Source: Sanguibacter keddieii DSM 10542
GTDB lineage: Bacteria; Actinomycetota; Actinomycetes; Actinomycetales; Cellulomonadaceae
Direction of reading: 5' to 3'
Length of the DNA stretch: 64,000 nucleotides
NCBI RefSeq assembly: GCF_000024925.1
Contig: NC_013521.1
Coordinates: 3,596,001 to 3,660,000 of the forward strand
A program made the translations under genes and the position numbers. A model generated the notes under the pieces. That model was not told the origin of the DNA, did not search any database, and saw only the letters and a list, made by a program, of their open reading frames with translations. Below are positions 25,787-33,120 of this stretch, piece by piece (position 1 is the stretch's first letter; the number at the start of each line of letters is the position of its first letter).

Positions 25787-26218
25787 TCACCCGCCGGAGC
25801 GGGAGGCGCGCGCCTCGATGGCTGCCCGGTCGCGCGGGTGCATCTTCTCGACGCGCCGCAGGAGCACCTCGACGGGGACGTCGAGCTGGTCGGCGACGGC
25901 GGCGGTGTCCCCGGGGTGCGCGGCGACCGCGTCGGCGATGGCGTCCACGCTCCCCAGGAGCCGGCGTGCTGCGAGCATGTCCGCCTCGCGCTCGATGCGC
26001 CGGGCGAAGAAGCCCTCGACGGCGGAGACGTGCCCGAGGTCGACGTGGGCGAGCTCGTGCGCGAGCGTGGCCCGCCGCCACGTGCGGTCGAGGTTCTCGT
26101 CGATGAGGATCATGTTCTCGCTGCGTACCCACACCCCGCGGGCGGGGGCGATGTCGCAGCGCTCGATGTCGAGGTCCGGGTGCCGCACCTCGGCGTCCTT
26201 CCACGGGCTGTAGCTCAC
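25787..26218 (-). CDS. ImmA/IrrE-family metallo-endopeptidase
   Basis: The 143-aa protein has the zinc HExxH motif HELAH (His54, Glu55, His58) in the context RRATLAHELAHVDLGH, with the third ligand probably Glu78 in READMLAARRLL. This is the ImmA/IrrE (COG2856) family, whose members cleave partner XRE-type repressors to derepress mobile elements or stress genes. The XRE gene lies directly upstream on the same strand, the classic pairing. The GTG start follows GGGGGAGGG. Its length is typical for the stand-alone catalytic domain. Confidence 0.9.
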   Translation of the reverse strand: MSYSPWKDAEVRHPDLDIERCDIAPARGVWVRSENMILIDENLDRTWRRATLAHELAHVDLGHVSAVEGFFARRIEREADMLAARRLLGSVDAIADAVAAHPGDTAAVADQLDVPVEVLLRRVEKMHPRDRAAIEARASRSGG

Positions 26219-26260
26219 ACGCCCTCCCCCTGCTCCCCCTGCTCGGTCGGCCGGTGCCTG

Positions 26261-26288
26261 AGCACGGCGACCTGGTCGTGGCCGTGCT
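26261..26288. other. hairpin between XRE and ImmA genes
   Basis: AGCACGGC and its complement form 8-bp arms with a 12-nt loop in the 166-bp gap between the two genes. It could be a partial terminator or attenuator that lowers protease expression relative to the repressor. No ORF with a plausible start was seen in the gap. Confidence 0.4.
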
Positions 26289-26384
26289 CCGAGGCCCCGG
26301 CCTCGTCCACCCGCGCGTCGACGGGCACCGACCATCCTGCGGGCCTGCACCGACACCCGTCCCGTCGCGGACGTGCCACCGAGG

Positions 26385-26789
26385 TCAGCGGCGCTCCCGC
26401 GACCGCCGGATCTCGCGCGCCCTCTCGAGGTAGGTGAGCTTGGCGGCGGCCACGGCCTCGGCCTGCTCCGCCGGGTCGAGGTCGGCGAAGGCCCCGGGGT
26501 CGATGTCGAGCAGCACGCCGGTCAGCACGGCGGCGTCGTCGTCCTGATCGGGAGCGGTGTCGGCCGCGACACCGTCGGCGAGCTCGTCGAGCCTGCCCGG
26601 GGGCCACCCGAGGAACGCCTCGATCTTGCCGAGGCTGCCGGTGCGCGGCCAGCGCACGCCGTTGAGGAAGTCGTTGACGGTCCCGGTCGACAGCTGCGCG
26701 CGCAGCGCGAGCTGGCGCGGGGTGATGCCACGTCGCCGCAGCTCCGTGGTGACGGCGGCGCGGGCGCGGTCCTCGTGCTCTCGGGGCAT
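26385..26789 (-). CDS. XRE-family helix-turn-helix repressor
   Basis: The 134-aa protein has an N-terminal Cro/C1-type helix-turn-helix (ITPRQLALRAQLSTGTVNDFLNGVRWPR, about residues 22-50) and an acidic C-terminal half that would be the substrate region for an ImmA-type protease. The ATG giving MPREHEDRAR is preferred since it follows GAGAGG; the longer start would overlap a conserved promoter-region motif. The gene is divergent from whiB across 245 bp. The pair with ImmA resembles ImmR/ImmA repressor systems of integrative elements. Confidence 0.88.
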   Translation of the reverse strand: MPREHEDRARAAVTTELRRRGITPRQLALRAQLSTGTVNDFLNGVRWPRTGSLGKIEAFLGWPPGRLDELADGVAADTAPDQDDDAAVLTGVLLDIDPGAFADLDPAEQAEAVAAAKLTYLERAREIRRSRERR

Positions 26790-26823
26790 GGTGCGCCTCT
26801 CTGTCGTCGGATGAGCACGAAAG

Positions 26824-26838
26824 TACACCATGTTGGCC
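26824..26838 (-). promoter_or_regulatory. shared 15-bp motif, XRE-gene copy
   Basis: Read on the minus strand it is GGCCAACATGGTGTA, matching 14 of 15 bases of the motif upstream of whiB in opposite orientation. It lies 35-49 nt before the XRE ATG and could be the repressor operator or a common -10 type promoter element. Confidence 0.55.
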
Positions 26839-26929
26839 GAGTCGCCCAGACCCTGCACGTCACTGTCGCGCACTGCGTCGAAGAACGCTGGGGCAAGGCC
26901 TGATCGATGCCCCTAGGGCCTTACTTGAT

Positions 26930-26944
26930 GGTCAACATGGTGTA
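26930..26944 (+). promoter_or_regulatory. shared 15-bp motif, whiB copy
   Basis: GGTCAACATGGTGTA lies 91-105 nt before the whiB ATG. It sits between two direct repeats of ATGGTCAA (26928 and 26948, spacing 20 bp), an arrangement suited to cooperative binding on one DNA face. Confidence 0.55.
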
Positions 26945-27034
26945 ACTATGGTCAAGTGCTCGACGCTCCAGTCGACCACCGAGTACCTCACCCACCGGAC
27001 CACCCGACCACCGGAGACCATCACGGAGGACCCC

Positions 27035-27427
27035 ATGCCCACCCCCGCCCTCATCCGCCCGGCCGCCACCGCACCGCCCGTACCGCCTGTGGCACCCCGA
27101 CCTCGTCCAGACCGCGGCTGGGCCCGCGCGGCGGCCTGCGACGGGACCGACCCCGCACTCTTCGACCCCGTCAACAGGCACGTCGCCGAGCGCGCCACCG
27201 CGGTGTGCGCCACGTGCCCGGTCCGCCGTGCCTGCCTCCTCGAGGCCCTCACCGACGAGAGCGACAGCGCCTACGGGCCGTGGCTGGTCCGCGGCGGGCT
27301 CACCCCCAAGGAACGACGCGAGCTCTCGCCGCACGAGCGGTCCGCACTCGTCGCCGACCTTAGGGCGACCGCCGTCGGCACCCGCACCACCGCACCTGCT
27401 GCCACCATCGCCCCCTCAGCAGCATGA
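27035..27427 (+). CDS. WhiB-family iron-sulfur transcriptional regulator
   Basis: The 130-aa protein has the four WhiB cysteines Cys35, Cys58, Cys61 and Cys67 (C-X22-C-X2-C-X5-C) that ligate a [4Fe-4S] cluster, followed by YGPWLVRGGLTPKERREL, a variant of the G[I/V]WGG turn and basic tail. WhiB proteins bind sigma factors or DNA and are found both in actinobacterial chromosomes and in actinophages. The ATG follows ACGGAGG. The stop overlaps the next ATG (ATGA), tying it to two small membrane proteins. Its promoter is divergent from the XRE repressor and shares a motif with it. Confidence 0.93.
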   Translation: MPTPALIRPAATAPPVPPVAPRPRPDRGWARAAACDGTDPALFDPVNRHVAERATAVCATCPVRRACLLEALTDESDSAYGPWLVRGGLTPKERRELSPHERSALVADLRATAVGTRTTAPAATIAPSAA

Positions 27428-27801
27428 CCTGGGAGCCGACGGCAGCCGCCCTCGTCGTCGGCACCCTCGGCGGGGGGAGCCTCACGGCGCTGCTCCGGGT
27501 GGCGCACGACCACTCGATCGCGCGCCGCGACGCCGACCGCGCCGACGAGACCGCGGACGACGCCCGCTGGGCCACCCTCGTCGAGGTCCAGACCCACGCC
27601 CTCCTCGAGCCGCTCCGGCTCCAGGTCGACCGGCACGCCACCCGCATCGGCGAGCTCGAGCGCGAGGTCCGTGACGTCCGCACGCGCTACTGGCGTGCCG
27701 TCCGCCTGGTGCACGCCCTCTACGACCACATCGCCCGGCACGGCCGTCCCGACGCACCACCGCCGCCAGCCCTGCCGGCCGACCTCACCGATCTCCCGTG
27801 A
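27424..27801 (+). CDS. small membrane-anchored coiled-coil protein, 125 aa
   Basis: One N-terminal membrane helix (about residues 7-24) is followed by a long charged helix (about 33-95) with coiled-coil character (VEVQTHALLEPLRLQVDRHATRIGELEREVRDVRTRY), then a Pro-rich tail. This layout resembles small actinophage proteins encoded next to lysis genes (for example DUF2746-type). It is translationally coupled to whiB. A role as holin, antiholin or lysis regulator is inference from topology and context. Confidence 0.7.
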   Translation: MTWEPTAAALVVGTLGGGSLTALLRVAHDHSIARRDADRADETADDARWATLVEVQTHALLEPLRLQVDRHATRIGELEREVRDVRTRYWRAVRLVHALYDHIARHGRPDAPPPPALPADLTDLP

Positions 27802-27865
27802 CAGCAGCGCCGCACCGCTGCACCGCCAGACCACCCAGCCGCCCCGACCCCGACAGGAGCACCCC

Positions 27866-28279
27866 GTGCCGCACCCACCCGACCCGACCACCCCGACCAC
27901 CGACGCCGGACCTCCACCCACGCCTCCCCCGCCCCTCGCGACACCCTCGCGGGGTTCGCCGGAGACCACCCCCTCGATGCCTCGCGCGCCCCGAGGGGAG
28001 GCGGAGGGGGACCTCGTCACCTCGTGGCTGCGCACCACGGTGCCGACGCTCTGGGGCGCCACGGTCAGCGCGGCCCTCGCCGCCGTCGCACCGCACCTGC
28101 CAGCCGACCTCGCCCAGCCGCTCGAGGCGTTGCTCTCGAGCGACTCGACCACCCTGGTCGTCGTGGTCGGGGCGGTCGGCGCGTGGCACGCGACGTGGCG
28201 GCTGCTCGAGCAGCGCGCACCGCGGTGGCTCGTCCGCCTGGCGCTCGGGTCCCCGCGCACCCCGTCGTACGCGCCGTGA
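27866..28279 (+). CDS. holin-like small membrane protein, 137 aa
   Basis: A Pro/Thr-rich N-terminal segment of about 45 residues precedes two membrane helices (about 57-78 and 93-111). A basic amphipathic end closes with ALGSPRTPSYAP. Similar short two-helix proteins with a PSY-type tail are common beside endolysins in actinophages. The GTG start follows ACAGGAG. It is in line with whiB and the coiled-coil gene and 200 bp before the M15 endolysin. Holin function is likely but unproven. Confidence 0.65.
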   Translation: MPHPPDPTTPTTDAGPPPTPPPPLATPSRGSPETTPSMPRAPRGEAEGDLVTSWLRTTVPTLWGATVSAALAAVAPHLPADLAQPLEALLSSDSTTLVVVVGAVGAWHATWRLLEQRAPRWLVRLALGSPRTPSYAP

Positions 28280-28362
28280 GCCGCACACCGGGCCGCCGAC
28301 GCAGCGGCACGTCCGCGCGAGGGCCTCCGCCAGCACCTGCTCGACGAGCCCGGACCAGGGTC

Positions 28363-28391
28363 TTGGGCACCGCACCCCGAACACCTAGGTT
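28363..28391 (+). promoter_or_regulatory. sigma70-type promoter of the endolysin gene
   Basis: TTGGGC (28363-28368), 17 nt spacer, TAGGTT (28386-28391). The -10 runs into the LexA box, so LexA binding would block RNA polymerase. Confidence 0.6.
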
Positions 28392-28406
28392 CGAACACAT
28401 GTTCGA
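28391..28406 (+). promoter_or_regulatory. LexA binding site (SOS box)
   Basis: TCGAACACATGTTCGA is a perfect match to the Gram-positive/actinobacterial SOS box TCGAAC-N4-GTTCGA. It is 74 nt upstream of the endolysin ATG and overlaps the last base of the -10. Confidence 0.85.
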
Positions 28407-28479
28407 CACGGATCGGGCACACCACAGGCGCTCCGCACCGGAGAGCCCCAGCACCACCGACACCAGAAGGAGGTACACC

Positions 28480-29136
28480 ATGGCCGTCTCGCAGAACGGC
28501 TGGCCGGCGATCGAGTCGGGCACCGACCCGCGGCTCAGCCTCACCCCGTGGGTGACCGGCAGGATCCTCGCCGGTCCCGTCTGCACCGTGCTCAGCCACG
28601 TCGCACGACGGTTCCACGCCGAGGTCGAGAGCATCACCGTCTCCAGCTCCTGGGGGTGGGCCTACAGGCCGATCGCCGGCAGCACCGACATCTCGAACCA
28701 CGCCTCGGGCACCGCGATCGACCTCAACGCCCCGCGCCACCCGCTCGGCGCGGTCGGGACGTTCACCCCGGCGCAGGTCGCCGTCATCCGAGACATCCTC
28801 CGGGACGTCTCGCCGGCGGTCCGCTGGGGCGGCGACTACTCGGGCCGCAAGGACGAGATGCACTTCGAGATCAACACCACGAGCGCGAACGTCGACCGCG
28901 TCGCCGCACGCCTCGTACCCACCCGCACCACCACACGACGAAGGGATGGAAAGACCATGATCTACCGCTCTGGAGGGCGCTACGCCCCGCTGGTCCACGG
29001 CATCTACGCCCACAACGGAGGCTGGGTCGAGCTCCGCTCCGCCGAGGAGCGCACCAACCTCATGGCAGCAGGGGTGAAGGAGGTCTGGATCCTCGAGCAG
29101 TCCCTGCTCAACCTCATGCAGGACTCGCGCGCCTGA
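28480..29136 (+). CDS. M15-family peptidoglycan peptidase (phage-type endolysin)
   Basis: The 218-aa protein has the M15 zinc ligands His74 and Asp81 in SNHASGTAIDLNAP and His128 in DEMHFEI. These are the pattern of L-alanyl-D-glutamate or D-Ala-D-Ala peptidases used as endolysins by phages of Gram-positive hosts. About 65 C-terminal residues (YRSGGRYAPLVHGIYAHNGGWVELRS...) form an extra domain that could bind the wall; I do not recognise it. There is no signal peptide, as expected for a holin-dependent lysin. The ATG follows AGAAGGAGG. A perfect SOS box and promoter lie immediately upstream, so expression should rise after DNA damage. Confidence 0.9.
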   Translation: MAVSQNGWPAIESGTDPRLSLTPWVTGRILAGPVCTVLSHVARRFHAEVESITVSSSWGWAYRPIAGSTDISNHASGTAIDLNAPRHPLGAVGTFTPAQVAVIRDILRDVSPAVRWGGDYSGRKDEMHFEINTTSANVDRVAARLVPTRTTTRRRDGKTMIYRSGGRYAPLVHGIYAHNGGWVELRSAEERTNLMAAGVKEVWILEQSLLNLMQDSRA

Positions 29137-29148
29137 CGCACCGGTGAC

Positions 29149-29182
29149 GGGCGGCCCGCCTCGCGCACGGGGCGGGCCGCCC
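29149..29182 (+). terminator. hairpin terminator after the endolysin gene
   Basis: Perfect 12-bp arms (GGGCGGCCCGCC and complement) with a 10-nt loop start 12 nt after the stop codon. Confidence 0.85.
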
Positions 29183-29242
29183 GCGCAGGGCCGTCGGGTA
29201 CCACCAGGGGTACCCGTCGCGAAGCTGCAGTGCTTACGACGA

Positions 29243-29277
29243 AGGCCCGGTCCCCACGTATCGTGGGAACCGGGCCT
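29243..29277. terminator. hairpin terminator downstream of tRNA-Thr
   Basis: 16-nt arms with one mismatch and a 3-nt loop start 9 nt past the 3' end of the minus-strand tRNA. Confidence 0.8.
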
Positions 29278-29286
29278 CTCGTGCTG

Positions 29287-29362
29287 TGGAGCCGCCTATC
29301 AGAATCGAACTGATGACCTTCTCATTACGAGTGAGACGCTCTACCGACTGAGCTAAGGCGGC
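29287..29362 (-). tRNA. tRNA-Thr (anticodon CGT)
   Basis: A complete cloverleaf is readable on the minus strand. The acceptor GCCGCCT pairs with AGGCGGC, the D-arm has AGCTCAGTCGGTAGAGC, and the anticodon stem TCTCA/TGAGA encloses loop CTCGTAA with anticodon CGT. The T-arm contains GTTCGATTC. The 3' CCA is encoded. A -35/-10 pair lies upstream and a strong hairpin downstream, so it is a single-gene transcription unit. Its 3' end faces the phage-like module, making it a candidate integration target. The rest of the 336-bp stretch between the endolysin and the Tap peptidase gene holds only this unit, its promoter and the two hairpins. Confidence 0.95.
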
Positions 29363-29416
29363 CGACCTCTCCCGCGCCCGGAGACGAGTCACTGACGCAG
29401 GTGAAGAACCTCGCAC

Positions 29417-29446
29417 ACTCTACCCAGAGATCGACCCCGGCACCAA
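29417..29446 (-). promoter_or_regulatory. tRNA-Thr promoter
   Basis: On the minus strand TTGGTG (29446-29441), an 18-nt spacer and TAGAGT (29422-29417) precede the tRNA by about 55 nt. Confidence 0.55.
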
Positions 29447-29472
29447 AACGAGGTCTCCGCGAGGCTCGAGGC

Positions 29473-31131
29473 TCAGCAGACGAGGCCCTCGTCGGGCACC
29501 GTGCCGTCGGTGAAGTAGGCGTCGACGGTGTCGAGGACGCAGGAGTTCGACTGGCCGTAGGCGGTGTGCCCCTCGCCCTCGTAGGTGACGAGGACGCCGG
29601 ACTCGAGCTGCTCGGCGAGGCCCTGGGCCCACACGTAGGGCGTCGCGGGGTCGTTGGTCGTCCCGATGACCAGGATCGGCGCGGCGCCGCTCGCGGCGAG
29701 GTCGCCGGTCTTCTCGGCCTGCGGGAACGGCCAGTCGGCGCAGCCGAGCCCGCCGTAGGTGAAGAACTCTCCGACGGTCGGGGCGGCCGCGACGATCTCG
29801 TCGGCCTCGGCGTCGAGCGTGGCCATGTCGGCGTCGCTGCGGGAGTCGAGGCAGTTGATGGCGCGGAAGGCCTCGCCCTGGTTGTCGGCGTAGGTGCCGT
29901 CGGAGTTGCGGGAGTTGTAGCTGTCGGCCGAGGCCAGCAGCCCGCTGCCGTCGCCGTCGCTGATCGCCGCGTCGAGGGCGGCGGTCAGCTGGGGCCACAG
30001 CAGCTCGGAGTACAGCGGCTGGGCGATCCCGTAGAAGGCGAGGGTCTGGGTGAGCGGCCGTGCGGGGTCACCGGTCGGCATCGGGTTGGCGAGGATCTGG
30101 TCCAGCAGTCCGGTGACCTGCGCGAGCGCCTCGTCGGTGGTCCCGGTGAGCGGGCAGCCGGACCCTGCGAGGCAGTCCTCGACGAAGGCGGTGAGCGCGT
30201 TCTCGAAGCCGACGGCCTGCTGCAGGCTCATCTCGTGGTCGGTGAGCCGCAGGTCGATCGCGCCGTCGAGCACCATCCGTCCGACGTTCTCCGGGTACAG
30301 GCCCGCGTAGGTCGCGCCCAGCTGCGTGCCGTACGAGAAGCCGAGGTAGTTGAGCTGGGCGTCGCCGACCACGTGGCGGATGACGTCCATGTCGCGCGCG
30401 GAGGACTGCGTGTCGACCTCGCCGAGCACCGGGCCGGTGTTCTCGAGGCACTTCTCGCCGAAGGCCTTCGCGTCGGCCTGCATCTCGGCGAGGCCGGCGT
30501 CGTCCGGGGTGTACGTCTTGGCGTCCGAGACGTCACGCTCGGCGTCGCTCAGGCACGCCACCGGGCTGGACTCGCCGACGCCGCGCGGGTCGAAGCCCAG
30601 GACGTCGAACTCCTCGAGCAGCGGCTTGCCGAAGATGAACGGCACGTACTGGACGAACTCGACCCCCGAGCCGCCAGGTCCACCCGGGTTGATGAGGACG
30701 GTGCCCTTGCGCTCACCGCTCGAGAGGTAGCGCTTGGCGCCGAGGGTGATGGTGTCGGCCGCGGGGTCGTCCCAGTCGAAGGGGACCTCGATGTCGGCGC
30801 ACTCGAAGCCGCTGCCGCAGTCGGACCACTCGACGGTCTGCTCGTAGAACGGCAGCAGGTCGGCCTCGATGCCGTCGGTGCTCGGTGCGGCGCTGCTCGC
30901 GCCGTCGGACGGGTCCGCCCCGGCCGAGGGCGACGAGCCGTCGACGCCCGTCTGGACCTTGGTCCCCGGGTCGCTGCTGCACGCGGCGAGCACGAGCGAG
31001 AGCCCCGCGACGGCCGCGGCCGCGCGCACCAGGCGGCTGCGCCGTGCGGACGGGCGCGGCGGCTGCGCTGCCCCCGCGGGCAAGTTCGGGTCGGGCACAG
31101 GGGACGCGGTCTCGTGGAGAGCTGGGGTCAC
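29473..31131 (-). CDS. exported alpha/beta-hydrolase lipoprotein, tripeptidyl aminopeptidase (Tap) family
   Basis: The 552-aa protein has a signal with a lipobox (LVLAACSS, lipidated Cys51). The linker is rich in Ser/Asp/Ala. An alpha/beta-hydrolase core follows with nucleophile Ser266 in GFSYGTQ, an oxyanion HG-like NPGGPGGSG motif, the acid in NDPATPY and the catalytic His in GEGHTAYG. The C-terminal part matches the TAP-like domain of Streptomyces secreted tripeptidyl aminopeptidases. It probably trims peptides at the cell surface. The GTG start has a weak ribosome-binding site; GTG 31029 would give a shorter signal peptide. Confidence 0.92.
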   Translation of the reverse strand: MTPALHETASPVPDPNLPAGAAQPPRPSARRSRLVRAAAAVAGLSLVLAACSSDPGTKVQTGVDGSSPSAGADPSDGASSAAPSTDGIEADLLPFYEQTVEWSDCGSGFECADIEVPFDWDDPAADTITLGAKRYLSSGERKGTVLINPGGPGGSGVEFVQYVPFIFGKPLLEEFDVLGFDPRGVGESSPVACLSDAERDVSDAKTYTPDDAGLAEMQADAKAFGEKCLENTGPVLGEVDTQSSARDMDVIRHVVGDAQLNYLGFSYGTQLGATYAGLYPENVGRMVLDGAIDLRLTDHEMSLQQAVGFENALTAFVEDCLAGSGCPLTGTTDEALAQVTGLLDQILANPMPTGDPARPLTQTLAFYGIAQPLYSELLWPQLTAALDAAISDGDGSGLLASADSYNSRNSDGTYADNQGEAFRAINCLDSRSDADMATLDAEADEIVAAAPTVGEFFTYGGLGCADWPFPQAEKTGDLAASGAAPILVIGTTNDPATPYVWAQGLAEQLESGVLVTYEGEGHTAYGQSNSCVLDTVDAYFTDGTVPDEGLVC

Positions 31132-31207
31132 GGGCCCAACCTATCCACTGCGGCCCGGACTGCACACCCGACGCCCACGGCTGTGGACACCGGTGGCGGG
31201 TCCCGGC

Positions 31208-32344
31208 TCAGCCCTGGGGGCGCAGGGCGATGGCCATCGCCTCGAGGGCGAGCACGGGCGACACGTTGCCCCCGAGCCGCGTGCGCGCCACACCGATCGC
31301 GTCCATGCGACGCACGGTCTGCTCGGGCGTCGACTCCTCCGCGAGCGTGCGCACCGTCTCCGCGATCTCGGTGTTGACGAGGTCGACCTCGGCACCGAGC
31401 TGGACGACCAGCACGTCGCGGTACAGGGACAGCAGGTCGACCATCGACCGGTCGAGCACGTCGCGCTGGCGCCGGGTGGCGCGCCGCTTCTGGTCGTCCT
31501 CGAGCTGCTTGACCTGCGAGCGCAGCGACGGCGGGAGGGTCTGTCCGCCGTCGGCACCGAGGGACCGCAGCAGCTCGGCCTTCTCGGTGGCGTCGCGCTC
31601 CTCGGTCGCCGCCTTGGCCTCGGCCTGGGCGACCTCGACGAGCTCGCCGGCCGCGATCACGGCGTCGGGCACCCCGCGGATGCGTCGGGCGATCGACAGC
31701 ACCGACGACCTGCGCTGGCGGGCACCGGCGTCGCGGGCGAGGCGGCGCGCGAGGCCGATGTGCGACTGCGCCGCGCGGGCGCTCGCCAGGGCCACGACCG
31801 GGTCGACGCCGTCCCGCGCCTCGAGCAGGGCGGCGACGTCGGCCACCGGCGGGATGCGCAGCGTGACCCCGCGGCAGCGGGACCGGATGGTGACCATGAC
31901 GTCCTGCGGGCTCGGCGCGCAGAGCAGCCACACGGTGCGCGGCGGCGGCTCCTCGATGGCCTTGAGCAGGACGTTGGTGGTGCGCTCGGCCATGCGGTCT
32001 GCGTCCTCGACGAGGATGACGCGCCAGCGCCCCTGGGAGGGCGAGCGCGAGGCGAGCGAGATGAGCGAGCGCACCTCGTCGATCGCGATGGTGACCTTCT
32101 CGGTCGCGACGACGGTGAGGTCGGCGTGCGTCCCGGACAGCGTCGTGGTGCAGGCGTGGCAGTGCCCGCAGCCGCCCTGCTCGCACTGCAGGGCCGCGGC
32201 GAAGGCGCGGGCCGCGTTCGACCGGCCGGAGCCGGGCGGTCCGGTGAGCAGCCAGGCGTGCGTCATGGCCGACGGGTCGGCGATCGCCCCGCGGAGCGTC
32301 GCGACGGCCGAGTCCTGCCCGACGACGTCGTCCCACACGGACAC
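31208..32344 (-). CDS. holB: DNA polymerase III subunit delta'
   Basis: The 378-aa clamp-loader subunit has a P-loop-like GPPGSGRSNAARAF, a four-Cys zinc module (CEQGGCGHCHAC) and the LVEDADRMAERTTNVLLKAIEEPP Walker B/SRC region characteristic of DnaX/HolB proteins. Arg replaces Lys in the P-loop, as expected for a delta' subunit that does not hydrolyse ATP. The GTG start is 1 nt after the tmk stop; the tmk-holB order is conserved widely in bacteria. It loads the sliding clamp at the replication fork. Confidence 0.95.
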   Translation of the reverse strand: MSVWDDVVGQDSAVATLRGAIADPSAMTHAWLLTGPPGSGRSNAARAFAAALQCEQGGCGHCHACTTTLSGTHADLTVVATEKVTIAIDEVRSLISLASRSPSQGRWRVILVEDADRMAERTTNVLLKAIEEPPPRTVWLLCAPSPQDVMVTIRSRCRGVTLRIPPVADVAALLEARDGVDPVVALASARAAQSHIGLARRLARDAGARQRRSSVLSIARRIRGVPDAVIAAGELVEVAQAEAKAATEERDATEKAELLRSLGADGGQTLPPSLRSQVKQLEDDQKRRATRRQRDVLDRSMVDLLSLYRDVLVVQLGAEVDLVNTEIAETVRTLAEESTPEQTVRRMDAIGVARTRLGGNVSPVLALEAMAIALRPQG

Positions 32345-32345
32345 G

Positions 32346-32993
32346 TCAGGCCTCCGCGGGCAGCGTCAGGCCGAGGCGCTCGGCGACGGCGGAGCGGATC
32401 TCGCGGTGGATCGCGTCGACGGTCCCCGACGCGTCGACGACCACCCAGCGTGCCGGGTCCTGGGCCGCTCGCTCGAGGTATGCCTGGCGGGTGCGTCGGT
32501 GGAACTCGTCCCCCGCGCGCTCGAGGCGGTCGGGGGCGGCGTCCAGCCGTCGCGTGCCGACGAGCGGGTCGATGTCGAGCAGGACCGTGGCGTGCGGCAG
32601 CAGGCCCTCGGTGGCCCACGTCGACAGCTGCTCGATCTCCTCGACCGGCAGGGTCCGGCCGCCGGCCTGGTAGGCGATCGAGGAGTCGAGGTAGCGGTCG
32701 GTGATCACCACGTCCCCGCGCTCGAGGGCGGGCCGAACCAGAGAGGCGACGTGGTGGGCGCGGTCCGTCGCGTAGAGCAGGGCCTCGGTGCGCGGGTCGA
32801 CGTGGTCGCCGTGCAGCACCGCCTGTCGCAGCACGAGGCCGAGCTCGGTGCCGCCGGGCTCGCGGGTCCAGACGACGCGGCGCCCGGTCACCTGCTCGAG
32901 CCACTCGCCGAGGAGCCGGGACTGGGTCGACTTGCCGGCGCCGTCACCTCCCTCGAAGGAGATGAAGTACCCGCTCTGCTCGTCTGCGCTCAC
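32346..32993 (-). CDS. tmk: dTMP kinase
   Basis: The 215-aa protein starts with the P-loop FEGGDGAGKST (residues 13-23), has the TREPGGTELG motif and the DRYLDSSIAYQ Asp-Arg-Tyr signature, and a lid with RRLDAAPDRLERAGDEFHRRTRQAYL. It phosphorylates dTMP to dTDP for DNA synthesis. It forms an operon with holB and is divergent from a HAD hydrolase gene. Confidence 0.96.
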   Translation of the reverse strand: MSADEQSGYFISFEGGDGAGKSTQSRLLGEWLEQVTGRRVVWTREPGGTELGLVLRQAVLHGDHVDPRTEALLYATDRAHHVASLVRPALERGDVVITDRYLDSSIAYQAGGRTLPVEEIEQLSTWATEGLLPHATVLLDIDPLVGTRRLDAAPDRLERAGDEFHRRTRQAYLERAAQDPARWVVVDASGTVDAIHREIRSAVAERLGLTLPAEA

Positions 32994-33120
32994 TCCCCCA
33001 GCCTATCGGTGCCCACCGACCTGGCCGGGCCCGCCGGGAGACCGCACGAGTACCGACGGGCGAGCGCCCCGCAGGACCGACGCGGGCAGACGACGGCGGC
33101 GCGCTTGTAGGGTCGGGGAC

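Noticed and set aside
25787-26789. XRE plus ImmA pair considered as a toxin-antitoxin module
   Set aside because: The HELAH motif and pairing fit the ImmA/IrrE repressor-protease family better, and no RES, HipA or other toxin domain is visible.
26385-29362. Search for integrase, transposase, att duplication or CRISPR array
   Set aside because: No such gene motif, no repeated tRNA fragment and no regularly spaced repeats were found in the window.
31908-32260. P-loop lacking Lys in holB considered as a decayed gene
   Set aside because: Delta' subunits normally lack ATPase function and the rest of the gene, including the zinc module, is intact.
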